Shown here: in pieces, positions 1 to 10,740 of the stretch
Layout: each line of letters starts with the position of its first letter
Position numbering within the stretch: the stretch's first letter is position 1
Origin: Hofstenia miamia
Lineage: Eukaryota; Xenacoelomorpha; Acoela
Length of the DNA stretch: 64,000 bases
Reading direction: 5' to 3'
Assembly: GCA_004352715.1 (NCBI GenBank)
Contig: SCFE01000003.1
Coordinates: 3,601,945-3,665,944, forward strand
The notes under the pieces: generated by a model
Databases searched by the model: none
Seen by the model: only the letters and a program-made list of their open reading frames with translations
What the model was told of the DNA's origin: nothing
Translations under genes and position numbers: made by a program

Positions 1-202
1 AGTGCAGTATGATTCATATGGAATGTACAATCCTGTATTGGTTGATTTGATGTGCCATTTTGATTCGATTTTGTCTTTTGTTCTTAGTAATTCTGAGTCT
101 AGAAAAATTAATGTATTACTTTGTTCTATTTATCCTCCATCCAATTTACATCCGAAATGTAGAGACATTCTAAATATAGAACAATATACATTATTGCCAT
201 AT

Positions 203-274
203 TGATTCGGTGGGATTCGAACCCTCAATCTTCTGTACATGAGTACAGGTGTGTTTATCTTACACCACAAATCA
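203..274 (-). tRNA. tRNA-like sequence, CAT anticodon, probably a pseudogene or SINE head
   Basis: On the minus strand 72 nt fold as a tRNA. The acceptor stem TGATTTG/CGAATCA pairs at all 7 positions with one G-T wobble. The D stem is GTGT/ACAC and the anticodon stem CTGTA/TACAG is perfect. The T arm is GAGGG-TTCGAAT-CCCAC with one mismatch. Box B (GGTTCGAATCC) is a perfect match to the consensus. Against a working gene: the anticodon loop has 6 nt (CTCATG), the D loop lacks GG, and no T-run terminator follows within about 20 nt. CAT would read Met, but the body does not look like a standard cytosolic tRNA-Met. A tRNA pseudogene or a tRNA-derived SINE promoter is more likely than an active gene. 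Confidence 0.45.
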
Positions 275-574
275 GAAGGGAGAACCTTTTTATGGATTTT
301 GTTTCTTAAATGTCCCCGAAATTTTTCCGGATAGCTATCTATCTCATCACGATCATACACATAAAGATATTGAGTCAGGCATTATCAAATATTTCATATT
401 GTACATGAAAGCTTAAAATTATCATTTGGTAAACACAAACCCTTCTTATATTAATTGTTTTTTAACTAGTGTACTTTCAATTAATTCCATTGTACGAAGC
501 ATACAAATTCAGCTTAAAAATCCGTGGCTATTTAGTTATAGAATAAATAGTAGCCATATTCGATTTGAATAACT

Positions 575-656
575 TAACGAACTTAAATTTTACGAACAAA
601 TATACGAACATATATTTACGAACTTAAGTTTTACGAACACAAGTTTTACGAACTTA
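575..656. repeat. ACGAAC/TTCGTA short tandem repeat
   Basis: Five or more irregular copies of a roughly 15-bp unit built on ACGAACTTAAGTTTT. The reverse complement of the same unit recurs at 2672-2800, so this is a local repeat family flanking both P-like copies. Confidence 0.6.
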
Positions 657-677
657 TACAGCATTCCCCAATTCTTA

Positions 678-902
678 GGCCACGGTTAGACTAGTGATTT
701 GCTCAAAAGTGATCTATCACATTTTGAATGAATCGCACGTCTAACCACCCGAGATAATTAGCGATGTGACAATCACGAAGAAATCGTGCGCGGTCGATTT
801 CCTTGTGATGGTCACATCGCTAATCATCTTGAGTGGTTAGACGTGCAACGCTTTCAAAAGTGACAGATCACTTTTAACCAATCACCTAGTCTAACCGTGG
901 CC
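678..902. mobile_element. 225-bp MITE, TTA target duplication (PIF/Harbinger-like)
   Basis: The ends are inverted repeats: GGCCACGGTTAGACTAGTGA at the left, with the complement of GGCCACGGTTAGACTAG at the right. A second inverted pair lies inside (cacgtctaacca and tggttagacgtg), so the whole element nearly folds on itself. TTA flanks both ends (675-677 and 903-905). A 3-bp TWA duplication plus GG-starting ends is the pattern of PIF/Harbinger MITEs. It carries no coding capacity. It sits directly upstream of the P-like fragment. A related end lies at 15190-15243. Confidence 0.7.
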
Positions 903-905
903 TTA

Positions 906-1507
906 ACCTCAAGCCTCGTGATAATTGGGCTTTTGATAAACAAACGAATTATTTGTTTAGTTACCCGCGTTTTTGCTACGCTATGGTGTTTAAATCTGCG
1001 TGTCAAGTTGCTTTTCAGGGCATTCTGGACATAAAACTGATTCAAATCTATCATTTCAATGCCTTCCACAAGATAGATCTTTATGCAGTAAATGGCTACA
1101 TTGGATACCTATTGAGAACATTTTATTCCTACCAAATATACAAAAATCATGGCTTTCTATATCTCTTGATGGCTATGACCAAAATCTGTAGAAACCACTT
1201 TTAGGATACTGATTTTGAATATGTTTCTGGAGATACTAATTTAAGAAGGACGAAGTTTTCCAAAGAATTAAGAGTAAACGCATAAAGAAGAATGCAGTTC
1301 CCTTCATTTTTGACGGATTACCTAACTATTTATCAAAACCTGAAATAAAAAAACGTTCATCAACATCGTCTTTATTCTTAAACAAATTGAAATAATTAAA
1401 ATATTGTTAAAAGTGTTTTTAATCTTAATATAAGCAGATTTCTTAGTTAATGTTGAAATAGTATAGGAAAGGTTTATATAATTCAAAATTAATTAATAGT
1501 ATTAATT
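906..1507 (+). pseudogene. P-element-like transposon 5' part, decayed THAP domain, empty piggyBac site
   Basis: Read across frames, this stretch gives a THAP zinc finger (C2CH type). A C-V-P-S-C-like start near 1000 is followed by a QCLPQD segment with a downstream W (about 1056-1090), then C-R-N-H-F near 1187-1203, then an AVPxIF-like end near 1292-1310. THAP domains bind DNA and form the N-terminus of P-element and THAP9 transposases. Stops and frameshifts break the frame, so it is dead. The same segment is at 50645-51103 on the minus strand. At 1378-1381 a single TTAA lies exactly where copy 3 carries a 2-kb piggyBac insertion. Homology to the other copies stops near 1507. A short matching piece (the start of the C-terminal region) recurs at 2030-2120. 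Confidence 0.6.
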
Positions 1508-2030
1508 GCTCTTAGTATGATGTCGAGCATTATATGTATTAAGATACCGCAAATTTGAGTTAGGTTCAACAAAAGCAAAAGTTGCATAGTGCAAGTAAAT
1601 TTTGAAATTTATTGTAAAACTATTTCATTTAGTGGACCTTTTTTGTCCCCCGCACTAACATTATTTTCATAAAACATGGAATGTTTGCATTGGAAACAGG
1701 AAACAGGATTGGTGACTTTTGCTTAAAGTTTAAGTCTATGAAATAATCAAAATTTAGGTTTTAGATTTAAGGAACATGGATTTATTACTTTGGTTTAAGG
1801 CTTAGGTCTATAAAAATATTAATTTAGGTTTTTAGATTTAGGAAACATGGATTTCAAAATTAGGTTTAGGGCGTAGGTCTATAAAAATAGGAATATAGGT
1901 TTTTCTGACTTTAGTTTAGGGTTTTGGTCTAAAAAATTAGAATTTCCTAGGTTAGGTTTATAGTTAAAATTAGGGGAAGAAAAAATTTTGAAAAGTGAAG
2001 AATAATATTGTGGAATGAAGAATTATCCGG
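1508..2030. repeat. Degenerate minisatellite, units of about 74 bp
   Basis: From about 1725 to 1985 a phrase of the type aggtctataaaaat, then aatttaggtttt, then aacatggattt repeats three to four times with spacing near 72-74 bp and much drift. No coding potential was seen in 1508-2030. Confidence 0.5.
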
Positions 2031-2337
2031 CTTGGGTTTTATTTAAATTTGTTAAATATAGATGAGTGCCTTTGTTTCTACACAGCAGAATACATCTCCT
2101 ATAAAGTAAAAAAGAAATAATCTTTTTCTCAATAGCTTTTATATCATTGATGTTAATATGGTAATGAAAATTGTTTAATAAAAATTTATATTATTTTCAA
2201 TTAATGTTTAATTTCCATACACAATAATGAATTTATTGTATTTGATAATTAAAGTAAATCATATTGTCTTTAGAATTAATTGAAATTTGGTCAAACAATC
2301 TTTTAAAAAACAAAGCGTCAAAACTTAGGTTTATTCA

Positions 2338-2472
2338 ATGTTTTTCCTTTTTCTAGCGTTGTAAGAATGAATTTGAATGCAGTTTAAAGTGGCTTACGTA
2401 TCGTTTAAATTGATGAGTCAATTTGGACTCTTTCAGGTGTTTTAGGTTATCAACATTTCAGTAATTCTAGTG
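2338..2472 (+). mobile_element. piggyBac 3' end fragment
   Basis: The terminal 130 bp or so of the local piggyBac family, ending TTCTAGTG and followed by TTAA at 2473-2476. The same text precedes the TTAA at 3309-3312 and, inverted, follows those at 41177-41180 and 48597-48600. No transposase sequence remains. A single N at 2497 follows closely, and the 70 bp after it repeat 2269-2338. Confidence 0.65.
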
Positions 2473-2671
2473 TTAAACAAATTGCAATAATTAAAANTTT
2501 AGAATTAATTGAAATTTGGTCAAACAATCTTTTAAAAAACAAAGCGTCAAAACTTAGGTTTATTCATGGACTCCTAGATTATTATCTGGACGCGAACAGA
2601 TTTGAAATTCTGAATAAACGCGTACGCTAGTTGGCCATTGTTTTATTCAGATGCATTCTTGGGAAGATACA

Positions 2672-2812
2672 ATAAGTTCGTAAAATATATGTTCGTATTG
2701 AAAAAACTTTAAGTTCGTATTTTATAAGTTCGTAAGTTATAAGTTCGTATTATTTAATTTAATATATGAGTTCGTAAAATATAAGTTCGTATATATATAT
2801 ATATATATAAAC
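2672..2812. repeat. TTCGTA minisatellite with TA run
   Basis: Seven or so irregular copies of AAGTTCGTAAAATAT, ending in a TA dinucleotide run. It is the inverted relative of 575-656. Confidence 0.6.
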
Positions 2813-2877
2813 AATTCTAGTGTTAAACAAATTGCAATAATTAAAATATCGTTAAAAGTGTTTTTAATCTTATTTTA

Positions 2878-3308
2878 CCGAGAACAACATTTCGAGAAGA
2901 GACTTATTTTCAATCTTATTCAGCAACTCACGGATATTTCAGACGACACTGATGTTTGTTCTACAGGTGGGCCAACTCCGACATTATTGAGTTACAAGGA
3001 GATTTCATCAAAGCGCAAGCATTGTAACATCAGTGGCTGTCAATACATAGTAGAAATGAAAAAGCGCGCTGCGTCAACTGCTAGATCTTGGTAAAGACTC
3101 GTATTACAGCTTTGAATTCGTAATTCCATTGACCATGATACCGTATTATCATAGATCTCTTTCATCAAATTTACTGTTTTTCGTTTTCTAGCGTTGTAAG
3201 AATGAATTTGAATGCAGTTTAAAGTGGCTTACGTATCGTTTAAATTGATGAGTCAATTTGGACTCTTTCAGGTGTTTTTAGGTTATCAACATTTCAGTAA
3301 TTCTAGTG
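2878..3308 (+). pseudogene. piggyBac transposase C-terminal fragment and 3' terminus
   Basis: The frame reads into the last residues of a piggyBac transposase and stops with TAA at 3092-3094. The tail holds the motif SKRKHCNISGCQYIV. Residues up to SARSW-type endings match the copies at 41395 and 48815 on the minus strand. Sequence then runs to the terminal TTCTAGTG at 3308 and TTAA at 3309-3312. Everything 5' of this tail, including the catalytic DDE_Tnp_1_7 domain, is absent. The left junction at 2878 follows a piece of the P-like flank that is normally found after the TTAA, so the block is rearranged. Confidence 0.6.
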
Positions 3309-3770
3309 TTAAACAAATTGCAATAATTAAAATATCGTTAAAAGTGTTTTTAATCTTATTTTAAGCGGATATCTTAGTTAATATTGTTAAAATACTATAG
3401 GAAAGGTTTACGTATTATTAATTAATAGTATTAATTTTTGTGAACATCACAAAATGGAAACTGATTTGAATTTTATCAAGAAAATATTTAAAATTTAATA
3501 GTAACATATTGCATTTAATTAATAGAAAAATAAAAAGTTTACAATAATATAATGTATTATAAGTTCTTCAATAGAAAATCGTATTTTCATATCTTAAAAA
3601 CATTGCGTTATTATCTTAGAAATCTAAAGAAATTAACGGGTTGCAAAGACTAAAGATGCGTACTTTTAGAGTAACTTAAGCACTCATTTACATGGGAGCT
3701 AGCCGTTCGAATTAACAGGAATTAAATGTGGCTTGGGTTTTATTTAAATTTGTTTACATTTCCTGTTTAG

Positions 3771-4385
3771 GTGGTCCTTATTTCATTGGAGTGAAGCAGA
3801 TTTTGGAGGCTGAACGCAAGATCAGAGTGATAAGTTTGACAAAGTACTCGAAAATTGATTTGAAATCTTTGTCTGAAAATATTGCTATTAACAAGACAGT
3901 CCAAATGTCAATATTGACATCAATGTGCATGATGACAAAGATATGGATGAGTGCCTTTGTTTCTACATAACAGAATACATCTCCTATAAAATAAAAAAGA
4001 AATTATCTTGTTGTCAATGATTTGAAAGAAACCATTGCAGAAGATAGTGTATTAGATAATCGTCAAGATCTTTTAGCTATACGTGATGGAAGCAATTTAT
4101 CAATTCCTATAGATCTTGTTTTTGCAATTGTGTACTTCAATATTGAATGTTTTCTGTCAGAAAAAAAACAAAAAACGATAAATTTCCTCTATTCTGATAT
4201 GAATTGCAATGTTCGTAATTTCTTTGTAAATGTTATTAGATGACAGAATTTGCAGTTCGGTTGATGGTTATTCACTTTTTGAATCTGTCAGCAAAATGAC
4301 TTTAAATTGTCTAATGAAAAACCGTTCCTTGGTTATAAGTGAACATTCGTCTGCATCCATTAAATATAAAGCGCTGAAATTTAAT
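3771..4385 (+). pseudogene. P/THAP9-type transposase C-terminal exon, broken
   Basis: A good splice acceptor (ttcctgtttag, AG at 3769-3770) opens a frame starting G-G-P-Y-F. Across frames one sees a CFYITEYISYKIKKKLSC-like segment near 3955-4015, then DLLAIRDGSNLSIPIDLV near 4066-4113, then a final Phe/Leu-rich stretch ending near 4385. The order (a tyrosine-rich I-x-G/E-Y-I-x-x-K segment with cysteines, then D-x-G-x-L-x-x-P-x-x-x-V) is that of the C-terminal region of P-element-like transposases. Several frameshifts or stops occur. The same exon lies on the minus strand at 40110-40719. Assignment is by pattern and by association with THAP, CATG ends and the 8-bp duplication. Confidence 0.45.
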
Positions 4386-4439
4386 TAATGATTTTGTATT
4401 GCTTGAATATTAAATGTTTTTAGGCAAAATATTGATCTA

Positions 4440-4470
4440 ATTATATTTATATATATATATATATATATAC
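4440..4470. repeat. TA microsatellite
   Basis: A (TA)n run inside the 3' region of the P-like copy. The equivalent run is longer (about 39403-39440) in the inverted copy. Confidence 0.8.
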
Positions 4471-4714
4471 GAAACTTAATGTTTTTCAGTAATAATTTAA
4501 TATGTGGTTTTGAAAGTACTAAGGTTATTGCAATACTGTATATAAATGAAGTATTTCAAACTTTTTACATATTTTCACTGAAATAGTAATTTAATTGAGA
4601 TACAATGGCTGACATTTTTTCAATAGATTTCCTTGTGTATGGTCAACTATTGTACACATCAAATTGCTGGTATCCGTCCAGATAATAAACTAGGATTCCA
4701 TGGTTTATTTGATA

Positions 4715-5640
4715 AAAATGCCAACTATTCCACAATGCATTGGTCGATTTTTATATATATGAGGTTAAAAAGTTGAGAAAACTACAGACGAATTAATTGA
4801 ACTGTGCGGTGAATTTATGCTTCCTTTGCCCTCTAAACAAACTATTGTTTCAAAAGTGAATAAGATGGTCCAAATGTATGCTAACTATAAACGGGTTTCC
4901 AAAGACAATTTCAAGAACTCATGTGATGTAACAAATTGTAATAGGTTATGGCTGTCATCAGAATATCGAAATTCTTATCATAATCAAATTCACTGAAAAA
5001 ATTGTACCTCTACACACCATTCATGCCTCAATTCGAAGGACCTGAAACTGAAAATGAAGAATATATTCCACTGGATAATGAATTGAGAAGAAAGAGAGCA
5101 TTTGCAGTAGGAAGTGTTACAGGTCTTGTAATTAAAAATTGCTTTTCAACACTGGACGCAGCACATACTTGCAAAACCTCGTAAGCAACAAACTGAAATT
5201 GTGGCGCCCTCTCAATATGAAACGTGGATAAAAGTTATTAGTGAATAATTTTTAATGAAAAAAGGATAAAGTTAATCATAGCAGACAAATCATTTTGTCT
5301 TCATTTTGATGGGGAAAATAGGTTTGCGTGAATATCAAATCCTTTGTTTACATCAATGGGAAATTAATTTAGGATTTTTGTATCTGTTTGACCTTCACTC
5401 ATTATGATAATTTCTGATAACTCACCAATATGGGATATCAGAATGGTGTGCTAGTTCATATTCAGCGAAATATAGAAAAACTCGAACATATTTTTCCACA
5501 ACATCACATCCTAGATCTTATCATTAGGCATATAATGAATGAAAATGTCTCCGTTGACTTTATTATAATCATTTCTCATCAATTCGAGACGCATATTCAA
5601 CAAATAATGCAATTACATTTAATTTAGAATGGGTTCTTTC
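4715..5640 (+). pseudogene. Unclassified transposase-like pseudogene
   Basis: Downstream of the P-like right end, coding-looking segments continue through frame changes. One piece near 4781-4935 reads TTDELIELCGEFMLPLPSKQ and onwards. A second near 5026-5180 is rich in E and K. A third near 5262-5315 reads IIADKSFCLHFDG. A fourth near 5480-5540 holds a PQHHILDLIIRHIMNE motif. A similar CQHHLLDNMLHHGLD motif is at 56250-56290, which suggests one dispersed family. I do not recognise the superfamily. The P-like copy probably inserted next to or into this older repeat. A decayed host gene family cannot be excluded. Confidence 0.35.
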
Positions 5641-7804
5641 AACAAATTTGCTTACTAAATTGTATCTGTCTATTAAATTGTGTTTTTATACATATACTAC
5701 GTACCATGGCGGCTATTAGTATATCACATTCGTTATTTTAATACTTTCAAAGAAAATATTTAATGTAAAAATATTGTAAACAATTTTAAATACATGTATT
5801 TGCTTGTTCAACCATACTAAAATAATTCAAAATAGGTTGAGCGCAACATTTTTTTCGAATTACTAAAAATTAAAACTATATACGCAAAATACACATAAAA
5901 GGTTAGCATAAAATGCATCAGACGACCCAATCTTAAATGTATTCATGTATACATCTATGTAAAAGTTTTATACATAAATATATAAGATACCTCAAAACTG
6001 ATATTTTTAGATGGATGTACTAAATATTCTATAATTAAAACGAATAAAAATGTGAGACAGGAATCACAGTTTTTTAAATTCGTCAAAGAAGGGGTTACTG
6101 CAAGGATATTGTAATATACTAAAATCACTTATTGGGAATTAGTAGCAGTAAATGTACCACACAAACAAATCAATATTACAACACACCATGATGCGAAGAT
6201 TATGTAATAACTAGTTCTTTTTAACTAATGATAAGTTATTTAAAAAGTTTAAATATTGCAAAACAGGAAAACTGCACAAGCCAATTGTAAAAGTGCTTTA
6301 TTTGTCTGTTTATTATACAGGTTAGTTAGGATTAGGAAAGTATTGCTGATTCATATGTTATCAACGTCTAGAACACATATCTGTCCAATGCGCTGTAAAA
6401 TTTGAGACAAAAACTGGATCGTCTTCAAAAGATATCAAGACACACTTTTTGTGCACGTAACTTGATTGAAGTATTTTCGCTTATTTTGGTATTTCTTAGG
6501 CATGCAAATCTAGTATTAAGCGTCACACGAAAAGAGTACAAGATTATATTGACCTGCAAAACTTTATTTTCGTTAAATTCTCAAGGACTAATAATGTCAG
6601 TGTTTTGAAAGACCTTCATTAAAAAATTAATATATTTTCATTTAATTTAAGCTGCAAACAAAATTTTTAAAATTTTAGAGAGTAACGATTATCGGCATAA
6701 ATTAAACAAAAATTTTCTAATACAAAATTTTTAAATGACACTACTAGAAACGTATTCGAAAAAAGGTTCGATGAAACCAAGCCCAATTCTTATTTAAAGC
6801 TTCCCTATATAGAAAAACAAATAAGAAATTTAAAGAAAAAAATTAGAATAACGAATACCGAATTAAAAAGGACAAAGATCATTACAATATTTACAACATA
6901 CATGCAAAAAATTAACCAAACAAATATCAATTACTAATTAAACAATTAAGTATGATATCATATAATTTATTTTAAAAGCACTAATGGAAATATTTCAAAT
7001 ACTCTACACTACCCACTACCTGCGGAGCACAGCAAGTCACAAACCTCATTCCTTTCCTGATTAAAGTAGTCTATAACTCAACGTAGTGAATTCTCACGCG
7101 AAATACACCAAAGGCTCAATAATAATACGTGTAATAACGATATTGGCATTAAACAATAATACATATTTACAAATTTGATATTGCACATGTAGAGCAAATA
7201 AAGGAAGAGAACATTGGCGAACTTGTAGAATAGCGACACGCGGACTAAATAAACACTAATTTAGGGTCAAAAACGATAGGAAATACAATAAAATACTCAA
7301 AAAGTTTAAAATATAATCCCGATACCTTGTCATAATTCAGCATATTTGTAGCACGCGGTATATATTTAAGCAATATAGCATATAAAACCACGAAGTTATA
7401 TAAAAATAATTATCTTTAACTAAAAAATAACAAAATATAATCGTATAATTAAACAAATCTATAAACTTTTGATTTAAATCTTTATCTTAAGTGAAATATC
7501 TTCATTATTTGGAATAACAATTGTCCTTTTTGCTCTTTTACAAGCAAAATACATATGAATTCAATTGATCACAATTTTTGAAGAAAAATTTGTATAATAC
7601 AGTTCAGGGTTTTCAAATCATGTTCGCGTTTTTACATTACGAGTTCGAGTATTTTCTTAAACAAAATTCTGAGTTCGATCGAGTTTTCTTCTATTTTCGA
7701 GTTTGTTTGGTAAAAACAGTTATTGTACAGTCATTGTAAGCTAAAAAATAGTTGTTTGCGATTGGTAAAGAAATTGAAATTTAATTTTTACGGTATTTTC
7801 GAAT
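5641..7804. other. Featureless AT-rich DNA
   Basis: No coding region, repeat end or RNA gene that I can support. Short open frames here start at non-ATG codons and show no family motif. Confidence 0.5.
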
Positions 7805-8804
7805 NNNNNNNNNNNNNNNNNNNNNNNNNNNNNNNNNNNNNNNNNNNNNNNNNNNNNNNNNNNNNNNNNNNNNNNNNNNNNNNNNNNNNNNNNNNNNNNN
7901 NNNNNNNNNNNNNNNNNNNNNNNNNNNNNNNNNNNNNNNNNNNNNNNNNNNNNNNNNNNNNNNNNNNNNNNNNNNNNNNNNNNNNNNNNNNNNNNNNNNN
8001 NNNNNNNNNNNNNNNNNNNNNNNNNNNNNNNNNNNNNNNNNNNNNNNNNNNNNNNNNNNNNNNNNNNNNNNNNNNNNNNNNNNNNNNNNNNNNNNNNNNN
8101 NNNNNNNNNNNNNNNNNNNNNNNNNNNNNNNNNNNNNNNNNNNNNNNNNNNNNNNNNNNNNNNNNNNNNNNNNNNNNNNNNNNNNNNNNNNNNNNNNNNN
8201 NNNNNNNNNNNNNNNNNNNNNNNNNNNNNNNNNNNNNNNNNNNNNNNNNNNNNNNNNNNNNNNNNNNNNNNNNNNNNNNNNNNNNNNNNNNNNNNNNNNN
8301 NNNNNNNNNNNNNNNNNNNNNNNNNNNNNNNNNNNNNNNNNNNNNNNNNNNNNNNNNNNNNNNNNNNNNNNNNNNNNNNNNNNNNNNNNNNNNNNNNNNN
8401 NNNNNNNNNNNNNNNNNNNNNNNNNNNNNNNNNNNNNNNNNNNNNNNNNNNNNNNNNNNNNNNNNNNNNNNNNNNNNNNNNNNNNNNNNNNNNNNNNNNN
8501 NNNNNNNNNNNNNNNNNNNNNNNNNNNNNNNNNNNNNNNNNNNNNNNNNNNNNNNNNNNNNNNNNNNNNNNNNNNNNNNNNNNNNNNNNNNNNNNNNNNN
8601 NNNNNNNNNNNNNNNNNNNNNNNNNNNNNNNNNNNNNNNNNNNNNNNNNNNNNNNNNNNNNNNNNNNNNNNNNNNNNNNNNNNNNNNNNNNNNNNNNNNN
8701 NNNNNNNNNNNNNNNNNNNNNNNNNNNNNNNNNNNNNNNNNNNNNNNNNNNNNNNNNNNNNNNNNNNNNNNNNNNNNNNNNNNNNNNNNNNNNNNNNNNN
8801 NNNN
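7805..8804. other. Assembly gap, 1000 N
   Basis: Exactly 1000 N, so the true size is unknown. The right edge is a TA repeat. Confidence 1.
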
Positions 8805-9207
8805 ATATATATATATATATATATCATGTGGGGTCCTAGAAAATTTCGGACGGGTAACGGTTCCTAAAATTATTACAAAACTTATTTATTTGCAAGTTAT
8901 ACAAAATATAATCATATCTAACAGCGAAAATGGTGCTTTCAGATTTTGGATTAGTTTTTGAGATGTAATATCAGAAAATGTCCAACCTCAGCATTGTATG
9001 AAATAAGGAAATATTTTTAAAAGTTACTGAACATCAAAATACTTGCATCATAAGAAATGAGAATTGAAGAACATTAAAGTAATATACATTTCTGAAAAAT
9101 GTTTGGCGAGATTGCCGAACCCGGTCAGAAGGACATTGGAATAGATGCAGAGATAAATATTTACAAATAAATGCCTATGTCAGTCAAATTTGCAACTCCG
9201 CTGGATT
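8805..9207. other. TA run and unassigned AT-rich DNA
   Basis: Begins with a TA repeat at the gap edge. Nothing else recognisable before the MITE. Confidence 0.5.
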
Positions 9208-9215
9208 TCTGGGAG

Positions 9216-9440
9216 CAAGGGCGTACCCAGGATTTTCTGACGGGGGAGATATTATTGTTATTCCCTAATGCGGAAAATTTTCAAAATATTGAGAAAATAG
9301 ACCCTAAAAATGCATTTAATGATCCTAGATTTTAAATTGTTTAATTTTTTAAGAAAATTTTTTGATTTATCCAGTCGAAATTAAATTTGGAAACCTGACG
9401 GGGGGCACATTCCACCATGTCCCCCCTGGGTACGCCACTG
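9216..9440. mobile_element. 225-bp hAT-type MITE with perfect 8-bp target duplication
   Basis: The left end CAAGGGCGTACCCAGG and the right end CCTGGGTACGCCACTG are 16-bp inverted repeats with two differences. The 8-bp sequence TCTGGGAG flanks both sides (9208-9215 and 9441-9448). An 8-bp duplication and CAGTGGCG-like ends are the hAT pattern. The element has G-rich subterminal runs and no coding capacity. Another end of this type (CAGTGGCGCAGCCAGG) starts at 15995 without a visible partner. Confidence 0.8.
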
Positions 9441-9689
9441 TCTGGGAGACGCAGAAATGTCCTCTGCCTCTTATATTATATCTCCACAAAAATATTTGTG
9501 ATACAAGGTTGTTCCGCAGAAAGGGCAAGACAGTTTTCAACTGCAAGAGATATTGTCGCGAACAAACAAGGAAGTCTCTCTTTTGAAAGCGTGGAACATC
9601 TAGTTGTTCTAAAGAAATCATTTTAAACAAGTTTTTAAATCGTATTGTTATTGCTTACTTTTTCTCAATATGCAAGTTTTTAAGACGGA

Positions 9690-9850
9690 TGTGGAGACCA
9701 ACAAAAGTGTGGGCCGGAACGAGGGTTGGGTCAAGAAACTTGAGTTGAAGGTTGGGTCATGATGTTTGAGTTGTGGGTTGGTTTGGATCTATCCATCAAC
9801 AGTGGAAGTGGTCTGAGGGTTGGGTTAAAAAATATTGACCTATTTCCAAC
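9690..9850. repeat. Short GGTTGGGTC-rich repeat
   Basis: Two to three imperfect 26-bp units of the type ggttgggtcaagaaacttga. Possibly a decayed minisatellite. No other content seen between the MITE and the LTR element. Confidence 0.4.
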
Positions 9851-10007
9851 TTTGGTACTAGCCACCTAAGCTTTATAATGTGGATAAAGGAAAAATGTTC
9901 GATAATATTTGGAATGTGACACCATTATTTGCAAAACTTGTGTTTATTTATCATCCAACTGATTACTAGAACAATGAGAAGCTTCTATTCTAATATCTGA
10001 AAACCAT

Positions 10008-10160
10008 TGTAACATGTACTAAGGTAAATAAGAGGCTAATGTGGGAATCTGGTGTTTATCTTAGCAGACAAGTGACATTAGTGTTATTACTATAAATATG
10101 TGCGCATCTATTTAGTTAGGTTGGCTTAGTAAATCTATTTTTATAACTCTTATCTTTACA
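10008..10160 (+). repeat. 5' LTR
   Basis: Starts TGTAACATGTACTAAGG and ends CTTTACA, giving the usual TG...CA ends. It matches the 3' LTR at roughly 93% by eye (about 11 differences in 153). A primer-binding-type sequence starting TGGTGACAG follows at 10161. Confidence 0.8.
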
Positions 10161-10198
10161 TGGTGACAGAATTTTGACTACATTCATGTTTGAATCGC

Positions 10199-10740
10199 TA
10201 AACCCAAGATGTCTAGATCTTGACAGTACAAATATATCAGAAGAATGGCGTCGATTTGAGAGAGAAATTAGTTCATTCCTAAACGCTAACAGATTGGAAT
10301 AATCCTAAGTCTCAAATTCCGTACTTATTGGTATTCTTCTAGAACAATAGGAGATCAAGCAATTCAGGTATCCGATAACTTTACATGGTCCACATGTGAA
10401 TCTAAAGACCGATATGATGACATTATATCCAAGTTTAGAGAATATTACAGACATCAAGTAAATGAAACATTCGAGCGTTATACGTTCTTCTCTGCAGTTA
10501 AAAATGATATGGGCATCCTTCATTTCACAACTCAACTGAAAACTTTAGCAAAGAATTGCAATTTTGGTCAATTGTGTAATAGCCTTATTCGTGACAGAAT
10601 TATTTTAACTATAGCAAATGGTAGACTCCAAGAAAGGTTATTACGCGAAAAAACTTGAACTTGGAAAGAACTATCGAGCTTATTCGTCTAGCAGAAGACA
10701 ACAGAAAAATTGAATGCTTCGAGATAAAATGCCGTGCCCA
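10199..10740 (+). pseudogene. Gypsy gag remnant
   Basis: Frames joined across a shift near 10310 show a capsid-like segment: a WSTCESKDRYDDIISKFREY-type stretch near 10390-10445, then CNFGQLCNSLIRDRIILTIA near 10559-10618, then a LIRLAED-type segment. This is the retrotransposon gag pattern of F-x-x-Y, C-x-F-x-x-L-x-x-x-L-I-R-D-R, ERLL. No zinc knuckle is visible downstream, so the nucleocapsid part is lost or decayed. Gag would form the particle shell that packages element RNA. Confidence 0.6.

Larger units (their letters stand above)
2565..4701 (+). mobile_element. P-element-like transposon, internally rearranged, with 8-bp target duplication
   Basis: The left end reads CATGGACTCCTAG followed by TTATTATCTGGACG. 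The right end, read inward, is ATGGAATCCTAG followed by TTATTATCTGGACG. The 8-bp sequence GGTTTATT flanks both ends (2557-2564 and 4702-4709). P elements of Drosophila likewise start with CATG and make 8-bp duplications. Inside are a TTCGTA minisatellite, a piggyBac fragment (2878-3308) and the decayed P C-terminal exon (3771-4385). The THAP-coding 5' part is missing, so this copy cannot move by itself. Confidence 0.65.

Noticed and set aside
9715-9850. Interstitial telomere-like GGGTTGGG repeats
   Set aside because: The unit is irregular and about 26 bp, not a telomere hexamer array.
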